From: DATIRA01 sp964553405
Lineage (GTDB): Bacteria; Pseudomonadota; Gammaproteobacteria; Steroidobacterales; Steroidobacteraceae
Assembly: GCA_964553405.1 (NCBI GenBank)
Contig: CAZKLS010000143.1
Span: forward strand, 1 to 6,303
Reading direction: 5' to 3'
DNA: 6,303 nucleotides
Below are positions 1 to 5,600 of this stretch, piece by piece. The translations under genes and the position numbers were made by a program. Position 1 is the first letter of the stretch. The number at the start of each line of letters is the position of its first letter. A model generated the notes under the pieces. That model was not told where the DNA came from. It did not search any database and saw only the letters and a program-made list of their open reading frames with translations.

Positions 1-55
1 CCGCTCCCCCAAACCCCGTCAGCGTGTACACCACCGTCGGATCGTTGAAGTCGAT
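1..55. repeat. Left copy of a 55-bp perfect terminal inverted repeat
   Basis: Bases 1-55 are the exact reverse complement of 6249-6303, and the match fails at the next base inward. The left copy lies inside gene 1 and encodes the start of its second glycan-binding-like module (DFNDPTVVYTLTGFGGA, minus strand). A match of exactly 55 bases touching both ends is what a de Bruijn assembler with k=55 leaves when both ends run into one shared repeat node. I therefore read it as a collapsed repeat boundary rather than a transposon end. Confidence 0.9.
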
Positions 56-2035
56 GTCGCCGAATTCGCCTCCGTTACCGATGCCACCGCCACCGATGAA
101 GGTGACGTCGTCGAAGTAATAGGTGCCTTCACCGGCTGTCGCACCGGACGCGCCGAAATTGAAGAACACGATCAGGCGGTTGTATTGATAGGCCAGGTTC
201 AGCGGCGGCGTGCCAGCCACCGCGTTCGCGAAGTCGAAGGTCAGCGTCTCCCAGCCATTGGCCACCGTAGTCAGCGCCTCGGTCTCGACCGAACGACTGG
301 CGTCCGCCGAATCCTCGACTTTGAGCCGTACCGGGATGCCGGCGGCCGGCGAGTACACGCGTACCGACATGCGGGTGTTGTCCGCGTCGAACGGAATCGT
401 GCCGACTGTCAGCGGCCCCGCGGTGCCGACGACAGTTCCGGCGAACGTCTCGGCCGTCGCCGATCTGACGACCCGCGCCACCTTGTTGGCGACACCGGTG
501 GGGTCGTCCACGACCTGGGAGTCCTCCGCGCCCGCGAACCCGGTCAGCGTGTAGGTGACCGAGGGCGAGTCGAACGTGATCGTGCTGAACGGCGGCGACT
601 CGAAGTAACCCGCGCCCGCGTAGAGCGGGTCGTTGCAGGCCGGTCCTGCCGGGTTGCCGCAAAGCGCGTAGCGCGCGACGCGCGCCTCGTCCCACAGGCC
701 CCAGCCGTCGTCGGTGCGCTTCCAGGCCTCATCGGTGGCCTCGAACCAGAAGATCGTCAACGGGCCGTCCGCGGATCCCTGCCAGGGGGCGTATCCCTGC
801 TGCGGGTTCCCGTAGAGCAGGTCGTAGTACCACTTGGCGTTCACTTCGGTCGCCGCGTACTGCTCGATCTCCGAGGCGGGGTTGGTCTGTACGGACTTCC
901 AGCCTGTCTCGCCGATTACCATCGGCAACGAATCCCGGATGCTGACCGTAGCGCCGGCCGCGTTGCGGTACTGGTATGTGGCCACGTCGTTGAACCAGCT
1001 CTTCGCGGTGACCAGCGATTCCTCCATCATGGCCCTGGCACGCTCCGGCCCGGCCGGGACGTCCACCTGCTGCCAGTCCCAGATCGAGTAGCTGATCGGA
1101 TAGAGGTGAATCGCGACGAAGTCGATCAGCGCAAGGATCGTGTCGGGCTCGACCTCGACACGGTCGCCGCCGCCGGAGGACTTTCCTGCAAAGAAGGTCC
1201 AGTCGTCGTCTGTCGTAACCGGCTGCGTCACCTGGCTGCGGATGGTCCGGATGTAGCTCTCGAGGCAGGCCAGCGGCATGAACTTCGAATAGAAGGACGT
1301 CTCGTTGCCGACGCTGATCGCGACGACGTTCGGATACTTCGAGAGCTTGCTGATCAGGTAGCTGATGTTGCCGTCGTTCTTCGTGTCGCTGCAGGACGTC
1401 ACGCCACCGAGAAAGACGCCGAGATGGAACTTCATCTCGGGATAGTTCTCGGCGGCCAGCCGCAGGATCTTCTCGCTCACCACGTCGGTAGCCGGCGGCG
1501 CGGCGCCGAACAACCTCAGCAGGTCGAAACCGGCCGTGTGCAGCAGCCCGAGGTCCTCGAGCACCTGCTCATCGGTCGGCACTTCGAATCCCCCGGGCCC
1601 TTCCGGTGTCCGGTACGGGCTGTAGTTGATCGCCTGGCCGGTCTGGTAGATGGCCGGCAGCGGCCGCTGCGTGTAGCTGTAGGGACCGCAGGTCACGGTG
1701 ACGTCCTTGACGTTGCCGGTCGCGGTGCCGGTGCCGTTGGCGACCGTGCAGGTCTGGCCAGCCGGCTGCGTCGCCACGAGAACCGAGTACTCAGCGCCGT
1801 TGGCGATCGACAACGGGAACGTGAACGAGCCGTCGCTCGCGATCGGCAGCTTGTCCTTGCCGTTGTTCCACAACGCGAGACTGCCGCCGTTGAATCCCGA
1901 CACGGTGCCACCGACCGTCACGTACTCGCTCTTGTCCTTCCAGTTCTGGCTCGAACCGCACGCTGCGAGCGTGATAGACACGCCGAGAACGGCGAGTCGC
2001 CGGATCGAACCCAGTGTAGAAGTGACGGTCCGCAT
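1..2035 (-). CDS. Secreted GH17-type beta-1,3-glucanase lipoprotein with glycan-binding-like modules (3' end missing)
   Basis: The reading frame is open from the ATG at 2035 to the left edge: 678 codons, no stop. Residues 1-26 form a lipoprotein signal peptide (RR, hydrophobic stretch, then LAAC with Cys26). Gly at +2 suggests outer-membrane sorting by the E. coli rule. Residues about 39-117 are a small beta-rich domain (GGTVSGFNGG, QPAGQTC, VTVTC) that I cannot name. Residues about 127-470 are the catalytic domain. It has SVGNE with putative acid/base Glu245, GETGW with putative nucleophile Glu376, and FWFEATDEAWK at 429-439, all typical of family GH17 (clan GH-A, beta-1,3-glucan hydrolases or transglycosylases). 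Residues about 484-647 form a beta-sandwich-like module (FDSPSVTYTLTGFAGA ... YYFDDVTFIG). A Gly-rich linker follows, then a second copy begins at 661. GGTGA lies about 6 nt before the ATG; an in-frame GTG at 2044 is an alternative start. The likely role is surface attack on laminarin-like glucan. Exact specificity (endo, exo or transferase) cannot be read here. Confidence 0.88.
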   Translation of the reverse strand, partial: MRTVTSTLGSIRRLAVLGVSITLAACGSSQNWKDKSEYVTVGGTVSGFNGGSLALWNNGKDKLPIASDGSFTFPLSIANGAEYSVLVATQPAGQTCTVANGTGTATGNVKDVTVTCGPYSYTQRPLPAIYQTGQAINYSPYRTPEGPGGFEVPTDEQVLEDLGLLHTAGFDLLRLFGAAPPATDVVSEKILRLAAENYPEMKFHLGVFLGGVTSCSDTKNDGNISYLISKLSKYPNVVAISVGNETSFYSKFMPLACLESYIRTIRSQVTQPVTTDDDWTFFAGKSSGGGDRVEVEPDTILALIDFVAIHLYPISYSIWDWQQVDVPAGPERARAMMEESLVTAKSWFNDVATYQYRNAAGATVSIRDSLPMVIGETGWKSVQTNPASEIEQYAATEVNAKWYYDLLYGNPQQGYAPWQGSADGPLTIFWFEATDEAWKRTDDGWGLWDEARVARYALCGNPAGPACNDPLYAGAGYFESPPFSTITFDSPSVTYTLTGFAGAEDSQVVDDPTGVANKVARVVRSATAETFAGTVVGTAGPLTVGTIPFDADNTRMSVRVYSPAAGIPVRLKVEDSADASRSVETEALTTVANGWETLTFDFANAVAGTPPLNLAYQYNRLIVFFNFGASGATAGEGTYYFDDVTFIGGGGIGNGGEFGDIDFNDPTVVYTLTGFGGA

Positions 2036-2194
2036 GATGTTCACCGCTTGACTGCCCTGAATGAAAGATACTGATCGCGCATGCCGCCGCGAGGCGCAGC
2101 GGCCGGATTGACCCACCGTGCGAGTTGCCCCTGATCGGTCGGGAAAGCATCTCGCTGATGGGAAACCGACGATTGCCTCATGCCTGCACTACCC

Positions 2195-2208
2195 TCGTGG
2201 CGCCACGA
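2195..2208. repeat. Perfect 14-bp palindrome in the gene 1 leader
   Basis: TCGTGGCGCCACGA equals its own reverse complement over all 14 bases, and the flanking bases do not extend it. As RNA it could fold into a 5-bp stem with a GCGC loop. It lies about 60 bp from operator O1 and differs from it in sequence. It may be a second protein-binding site or only a chance product of GC-rich DNA; no function is shown. Confidence 0.4.
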
Positions 2209-2265
2209 TACCGGGCGTCGCCGAGTTGCGGCGCCCTGGGCTCAGACCCGTGATGCCCGGCGTTT

Positions 2266-2279
2266 TGAAAGCGCTTGCA
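2266..2279. promoter_or_regulatory. LacI-type operator O1
   Basis: TGAAAGCGCTTGCA is a palindrome centred on 2272/2273 with one mismatch to perfect symmetry. It has the central CG and GAAAGC/GCTTTC arms typical of LacI-family operators, and it closely resembles the cre sites bound by CcpA, another member of that family. It begins one base after the -10 hexamer of the minus-strand promoter, so it covers the expected start point of gene 1. Bound repressor should block that promoter. It lies 130 bp before the regulator gene and could also give autoregulation. Confidence 0.82.
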
Positions 2280-2280
2280 G

Positions 2281-2310
2281 AAACTAGCGGACCCGCGCCA
2301 CACTTGTCAA
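2281..2310 (-). promoter_or_regulatory. Sigma70-type promoter of the lipoprotein glucanase
   Basis: On the minus strand TTGACA (2310-2305) is a perfect -35 box. After 18 bases comes TAGTTT (2286-2281), a weak -10 box with 3 of 6 consensus bases. Operator O1 follows directly. The -35 box, 18-base spacing and a TAG(A/T)TT -10 box recur at the promoter before the Ig-like lipoprotein, which supports the call. The predicted start is near 2274, giving a leader of about 240 nt. Confidence 0.6.
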
Positions 2311-2408
2311 CGACTGTTCAGTTCTGCATCCGTCGAAAACGAGCTGTTGCTGCAGTGCGGCAGGTGTCGAGTCAGCGCAGGATGATTCGGGCATGGGGGT
2401 CTTGAAGC

Positions 2409-3455
2409 GTGCGTCGATCTGAACTGGAGCGCCGCGCCGCCGCGGCTTCGAACGGCTCGGCCGTCACGCTGGCGATGGTCGCGAAAGAGGCCGGCGTATC
2501 GCCCAGCACCGTCTCGCGAATCCTGAATGGCACAGCGAGAGTTCGGGACGCGAAAGTGCGGGCCGTCGAAGCAGCCATCGCCAAGCTGCGGTTCATGCCA
2601 AACCCGGTTGCTCGCTCGCTGGCTCGCGGCAGGTCGATGAGCATCGGCGTCGTGACCCAGGCGATCGACAGTCCTTTTTACGGCGAGGCGTTGGCCGGGA
2701 TCGAGGCGGGCCTCGTTCGGGCGAAGTACTCGGCATTGTTCGTCAGCGGCCACTGGCGCGAAGGGGATGAGCGGCGCTGCGTCGCCGATCTGCTCAGCCG
2801 TCGGGTCGACGGCATCATTCTGCTCACCAGCTGCCTGCCCAACCCGGAACTGAAGAACCTGTCTCGGAACGTCCCACTGGTGATCACGGGCCGTCAGGTC
2901 CACGCAGAGCGCATCTACTGCCTGGACACGGACAACACGGCCGGTGCACGGCTCGCGACCGAGTACCTGGTCGGGCAAGGTCACCGCCGCATCGCGTTCA
3001 TCTCCGGGCCAACTGACCATCCGGACGCGGTGCAGCGGCTCAATGGTTACAAGGCGGCGCTGGCCGCAGCCAGGATCGCCTTCTCAAACAGGCTCGTCGT
3101 GCATGGCGATTACTCGGAGTCCGGCGGCCACGCTGCAATGACGTCGCTGCTCGACTCGCGCGCAGAGTTCACGGCCGTATTCGCCGCGAATGACCAGACC
3201 GCATACGGAGCGATGCTGGCGCTGCACCGACGAGGCCGCGAGGTGCCGGGCGACGTCTCGATGATCGGCTTCGACGACCTGTCGGCCTCGGCGTTCACTA
3301 TCCCGCCGCTGACGACCGTGCACCGGTCGATCGGCGAGATCGGCGAGCGAGCTGCCGAGGCGATCATCGACCTGATCGACCGGCGCGCACCGGTCGCCAG
3401 GGTGTCGGCAGCAACGCTCGCCATCCGCGAGTCAACCCGTCCGCTGCGCCGGTAG
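2409..3455 (+). CDS. LacI-family transcriptional regulator
   Basis: The protein has 348 residues, a normal length for the family. The start is a GTG; an in-frame TGA two codons upstream (2403-2405) excludes an earlier start. A GGGGG run at 2395-2399 can serve as a modest ribosome site. Residues 20-65 form the LacI helix-turn-helix, with VAKEAGVSPSTVSRILNG as recognition region. PNPVARSLARG (64-74) is the hinge helix that inserts in the minor groove at the central CG. From about residue 78 onward lies the periplasmic-binding-protein-like sensor domain: SIGVVTQ, RRVDGIILL, GHRRIAFISG, FAANDQTAYGAM, VPGDVSMIGFDD. Flanked by glucanase genes that each carry a matching operator, it is probably the local repressor, released by a beta-glucan-derived sugar. 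The effector is inferred, not visible. Confidence 0.95.
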   Translation: MRRSELERRAAAASNGSAVTLAMVAKEAGVSPSTVSRILNGTARVRDAKVRAVEAAIAKLRFMPNPVARSLARGRSMSIGVVTQAIDSPFYGEALAGIEAGLVRAKYSALFVSGHWREGDERRCVADLLSRRVDGIILLTSCLPNPELKNLSRNVPLVITGRQVHAERIYCLDTDNTAGARLATEYLVGQGHRRIAFISGPTDHPDAVQRLNGYKAALAAARIAFSNRLVVHGDYSESGGHAAMTSLLDSRAEFTAVFAANDQTAYGAMLALHRRGREVPGDVSMIGFDDLSASAFTIPPLTTVHRSIGEIGERAAEAIIDLIDRRAPVARVSAATLAIRESTRPLRR

Positions 3456-3485
3456 GCCGCGGCAGCACAGGGACTCCGAACCCGT

Positions 3486-3516
3486 TTGTCACGAGGGATC
3501 AGCATCGTGGTGGATC
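3486..3516 (+). promoter_or_regulatory. Possible promoter of the leaderless GH17 pair
   Basis: TTGTCA at 3486-3491 matches the -35 consensus in 5 of 6 bases and starts 37 bp before operator O2. This is nearly the same spacing as at the downstream promoter, where it is 36 bp. The -10 region is poor (TGGATC around 3511-3516), so the call rests mainly on the shared geometry with the other two operator-linked promoters. Confidence 0.4.
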
Positions 3517-3522
3517 CAGATT

Positions 3523-3536
3523 TGAAAGCGCTTTCC
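3523..3536. promoter_or_regulatory. LacI-type operator O2
   Basis: TGAAAGCGCTTTCC is centred on 3529/3530 and deviates from a perfect palindrome only in the last base. It shares its first 11 bases with O1 and its first 13 with O3. It lies in the 177-bp gap between the regulator and the first leaderless GH17 gene, at the expected transcription start of that unit. The two enzymes can thus be controlled apart from the regulator gene. Confidence 0.85.
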
Positions 3537-3632
3537 AGTTCCCGCCCGCCCCGGTCACGCGCACATGAGAGCGTGGACGGGCCGGCGGCCTCGTCTCAAC
3601 GGTCGGCGCCGTCCGGGCCTCGCCATCATCCG

Positions 3633-4529
3633 ATGGCTTTCGACGGAGATCGGACCGTCCGACCGCAGCCGACGTTGTCGCCGCGCGAACGCGCCGCGCT
3701 CGAAGACGCCTGCCGCGGGACACTCGAGACCGGCGTGCATGGACTGTGCTTCAGTCCCTACCTCGACGGCCAGGCGCCCGGATCCCCGGTAGAGCCGGAA
3801 CAGATCCGTGCACGGCTCGAGACCATTCGTCCGTACACGCGCTGGATACGCAGTTTCTCGTGCACCGAGGGCCACGAGCACACGCCGCGCATCGCTCACG
3901 AGCTCGGCATCCGGACGCTGGTGGGCGCCTGGCTCGGCAAGGATCCGGAGCTCAACGAACGCGAAATCGAGGGCCTGATCGAGGTCGGCCGGGCGGGTCA
4001 CGCCGACCTCGTGGCCGTCGGCAACGAGGTACTGCTGCGCGAGGACCTGCCCGAGGACCAACTGCTCGGCTACATCGAGCGCGTGAGGCAGGCGCTGCCC
4101 GGCATCCCGGTCGGTTACGTCGACGCGTATTACCTGTTCGCGGAGCACCCGCGGGTCACCGCCGCCTGCGAAGTACTGCTGGCCAACTGCTATCCGTTCT
4201 GGGAGGGCTGTCCGCGCGACGAGGCCGTAGCGTACCTTCAGGAGATGTACCGGCAGACCGTCGCCGTGGCTGCCGAAAAGCCGGTGATCATCAGCGAGAC
4301 CGGCTGGCCGGACACCGGCAGCGCGACCCATGCCGCGATGCCGTCCGCGGAGAACGCGATGCGCTATTTCGTCGACGTTTTCGGCTGGGCGAAGCGGGAA
4401 GGTGTCGAGCTGTTCTACTTTGCGGCGTTCGACGAGACATGGAAGGTCGGAGCCGAGGGCGACGTCGGCGCGTCCTGGGGGCTGTGGGACAAGACCGGAA
4501 GGCCCAAGTACCCGGTGTCGAGCCGATGA
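3633..4529 (+). CDS. GH17-type beta-1,3-glucanase, no signal peptide
   Basis: The protein has 298 residues from the ATG at 3633. The frame is open back to a TTG at 3486, but that start would put operator O2 and the promoter inside the gene, and the added residues look non-conserved and disordered. An in-frame GTG at 3573 is an alternative. The ATG at 3633 lacks a clear Shine-Dalgarno. Motifs: GLCFSPY near the N-terminus, WIRSFSCTEG, LVGAWLG, AVGNEV with putative acid/base Glu132, NCYPFWEG, ISETGWP with putative nucleophile Glu222, FYFAAFDETWK (261-271) and WGLWDK. These fit the single-domain bacterial GH17 proteins often annotated as exo-beta-1,3-glucanases. No secretion signal is seen, so it should act in the cytoplasm, perhaps on imported beta-1,3-gluco-oligosaccharides. 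Its stop overlaps the next start (ATGA), suggesting translational coupling. Confidence 0.88.
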   Translation: MAFDGDRTVRPQPTLSPRERAALEDACRGTLETGVHGLCFSPYLDGQAPGSPVEPEQIRARLETIRPYTRWIRSFSCTEGHEHTPRIAHELGIRTLVGAWLGKDPELNEREIEGLIEVGRAGHADLVAVGNEVLLREDLPEDQLLGYIERVRQALPGIPVGYVDAYYLFAEHPRVTAACEVLLANCYPFWEGCPRDEAVAYLQEMYRQTVAVAAEKPVIISETGWPDTGSATHAAMPSAENAMRYFVDVFGWAKREGVELFYFAAFDETWKVGAEGDVGASWGLWDKTGRPKYPVSSR

Positions 4530-5488
4530 AGAACGGACGTTCGCTCCGGCTACCGGCGGGAAACGCGATCTGCTACTCCGGCTATCGCCCCGGCCAGAGT
4601 CCGGCCAACAGCGTTTATCCCTCGCTGGCCGAAATCCGCGAAGATCTGCGGATCCTGCAGAAGCACTGGCGCGTGCTGCGCCTCTACGACTGCAGCCCGC
4701 ACGCCGAGCGTGTCCTGCAGATCATTCGGAGCGAGCGGCTCGCTTTCGAAGTCATGCTGGGCGCCTGGCTCGAGGCGGAAGTCAGCAACGACGGCTGCCC
4801 CTGGGGCGGCCATTACAGCGACGAGCAGCTCGAGGCCAACGTGGCCCGGAATGAGGCCGAGATCGAGCGCCTGGTCGAACTGGCCGAGCGCTTCGACGAC
4901 ATCGTCTTCGCGGTGGCCGTGGGCAACGAAGCGACCGTTGACTGGACCGATCACCGGGTGCCGGTCGAGCGGATGATTCAGTACGTGAGGCGTGTCAGGC
5001 GCAGCGTCGTGCAGCCCGTGACGTTCTGCGAAAATCACGTGCCCTGGCGACACACGCTGGATGAACTCGCGGCCGAGCTCGACTTCATCTCGCTGCACAG
5101 CTACCCGGTGTGGGAGCACAAGCGGGCGCACGAGGCGATCGACTGCACACGGGACAATTTCGAAAGCGTGGCCAGACGACATCCCGGGAAGCCCGTCATA
5201 ATCAGCGAGGCTGGCTGGGCCACCCGCTCGAACGGACGCGGGATCGAGCCAGACAACGCATCGGAGGACCTGCAGGAACACTACTACCGCGACCTGCTGC
5301 AGTGGACGCGGGCCGAGGGCATCCTGACGTTCGTCTTCGAGGCGTTCGACGAGCCGTGGAAAGGATCGCCGGACCCGCTGGAGCCCGAAAAGCACTGGGG
5401 CCTGTTCACGGTGGACCGCCAGCCGAAGAAGGCCTGCCGCTCGCTGTTCCCGCAGTGCAGCAACGACGCACATCCCTGCTTCGATTGA
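4526..5488 (+). CDS. Second leaderless GH17-type glucanase
   Basis: The protein has 320 residues, starting at the ATG that overlaps the preceding stop by 4 bp. The same open frame extends far upstream but there is only antisense-like, Arg-rich noise over the first GH17 gene. Motifs in order: AICYSGYRPGQSP near residue 15, VLRLYDC, VMLGAWLE, AVGNEA with putative acid/base Glu135, FISLHSYPVWE, ISEAGWA with putative nucleophile Glu228, FVFEAFDEPWK (269-279) and HWGLF. Both catalytic glutamates and their 93-residue spacing resemble the upstream enzyme (90 residues), but the two are clearly divergent paralogues rather than a recent duplication. No signal peptide is seen. The pair probably splits the work on beta-1,3-glucan oligosaccharides, for example different chain ends, branches or a transfer reaction. 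Which does what cannot be told from sequence. Confidence 0.87.
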   Translation: MKNGRSLRLPAGNAICYSGYRPGQSPANSVYPSLAEIREDLRILQKHWRVLRLYDCSPHAERVLQIIRSERLAFEVMLGAWLEAEVSNDGCPWGGHYSDEQLEANVARNEAEIERLVELAERFDDIVFAVAVGNEATVDWTDHRVPVERMIQYVRRVRRSVVQPVTFCENHVPWRHTLDELAAELDFISLHSYPVWEHKRAHEAIDCTRDNFESVARRHPGKPVIISEAGWATRSNGRGIEPDNASEDLQEHYYRDLLQWTRAEGILTFVFEAFDEPWKGSPDPLEPEKHWGLFTVDRQPKKACRSLFPQCSNDAHPCFD

Positions 5489-5514
5489 CAGGGCAGACGG
5501 GCGCTGTGTAGATT
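5485..5514 (+). promoter_or_regulatory. Sigma70-type promoter of the Ig-like lipoprotein
   Basis: TTGACA (5485-5490) is a perfect -35 box. After 18 bases comes TAGATT (5509-5514), with 4 of 6 consensus -10 bases. The -35 box overlaps the TGA stop of the second leaderless GH17 gene. The expected start falls near 5521, at the first bases of operator O3, so bound repressor should block initiation. The predicted leader is about 80 nt. Confidence 0.65.
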
Positions 5515-5520
5515 CGGTTA

Positions 5521-5534
5521 TGAAAGCGCTTTCT
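5521..5534. promoter_or_regulatory. LacI-type operator O3
   Basis: TGAAAGCGCTTTCT is centred on 5527/5528 and deviates from a perfect palindrome only in the last base. It follows the -10 box by six bases and precedes the Ig-like lipoprotein gene by 66 bp. It is the third copy of the site in the window and ties this gene to the same regulator. Confidence 0.85.
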
Positions 5535-5589
5535 TGGCTGAACCGCTGTTGACTGTCGCCGCCGCGCGGTCGCAGCGGATGCCGTTGCC

Positions 5590-5594
5590 GGAGA
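5590..5594 (+). promoter_or_regulatory. Ribosome binding site of the Ig-like lipoprotein
   Basis: GGAGA sits six bases before the ATG at 5601. It is the best Shine-Dalgarno in the window and fixes this start, which also places the lipoprotein signal peptide at the N-terminus. Confidence 0.6.
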
Positions 5595-5600
5595 CACCTG

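Larger units (their letters stand above)
2036..2408. other. Divergent intergenic region between the lipoprotein glucanase and the LacI-type regulator
   Basis: This 373-bp stretch separates the two divergent genes. It holds a minus-strand promoter (2281-2310), operator O1 (2266-2279) and a perfect 14-bp palindrome (2195-2208). There is also a GC-rich potential hairpin at 2213-2236, with GGG/CCC and CGCC/GGCG arms and no T-tract. If the minus promoter is used, gene 1 carries a leader of roughly 240 nt. I see no convincing small gene here. No strong plus-strand promoter for the regulator is visible; a TTGCAG at 2276 overlapping O1 is only a weak -35 candidate. Confidence 0.75.

Noticed and set aside
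185..2074. A 629-codon plus-strand open frame
   Set aside because: It is antisense to the lipoprotein glucanase, is rich in Arg/Val/Ala without any recognisable motif, and exists because GC-rich codon use leaves the opposite strand open.
2142..2155. A fourth LacI-type site (GGAAAGCATCTCGC)
   Set aside because: Only one half-site resembles the motif; the central CG and the second arm are missing.
2118..2405. A 95-codon plus-strand frame upstream of the regulator
   Set aside because: It runs across the minus promoter and operator O1, has no ribosome site or recognisable motif, and overlaps the leader of gene 1.
3746..4525. Upstream extension of the second leaderless GH17 frame
   Set aside because: The added 260 residues are Arg/Gly/Ala-rich shadow of the first GH17 gene; recognisable GH17 sequence begins only after the ATG at 4526.
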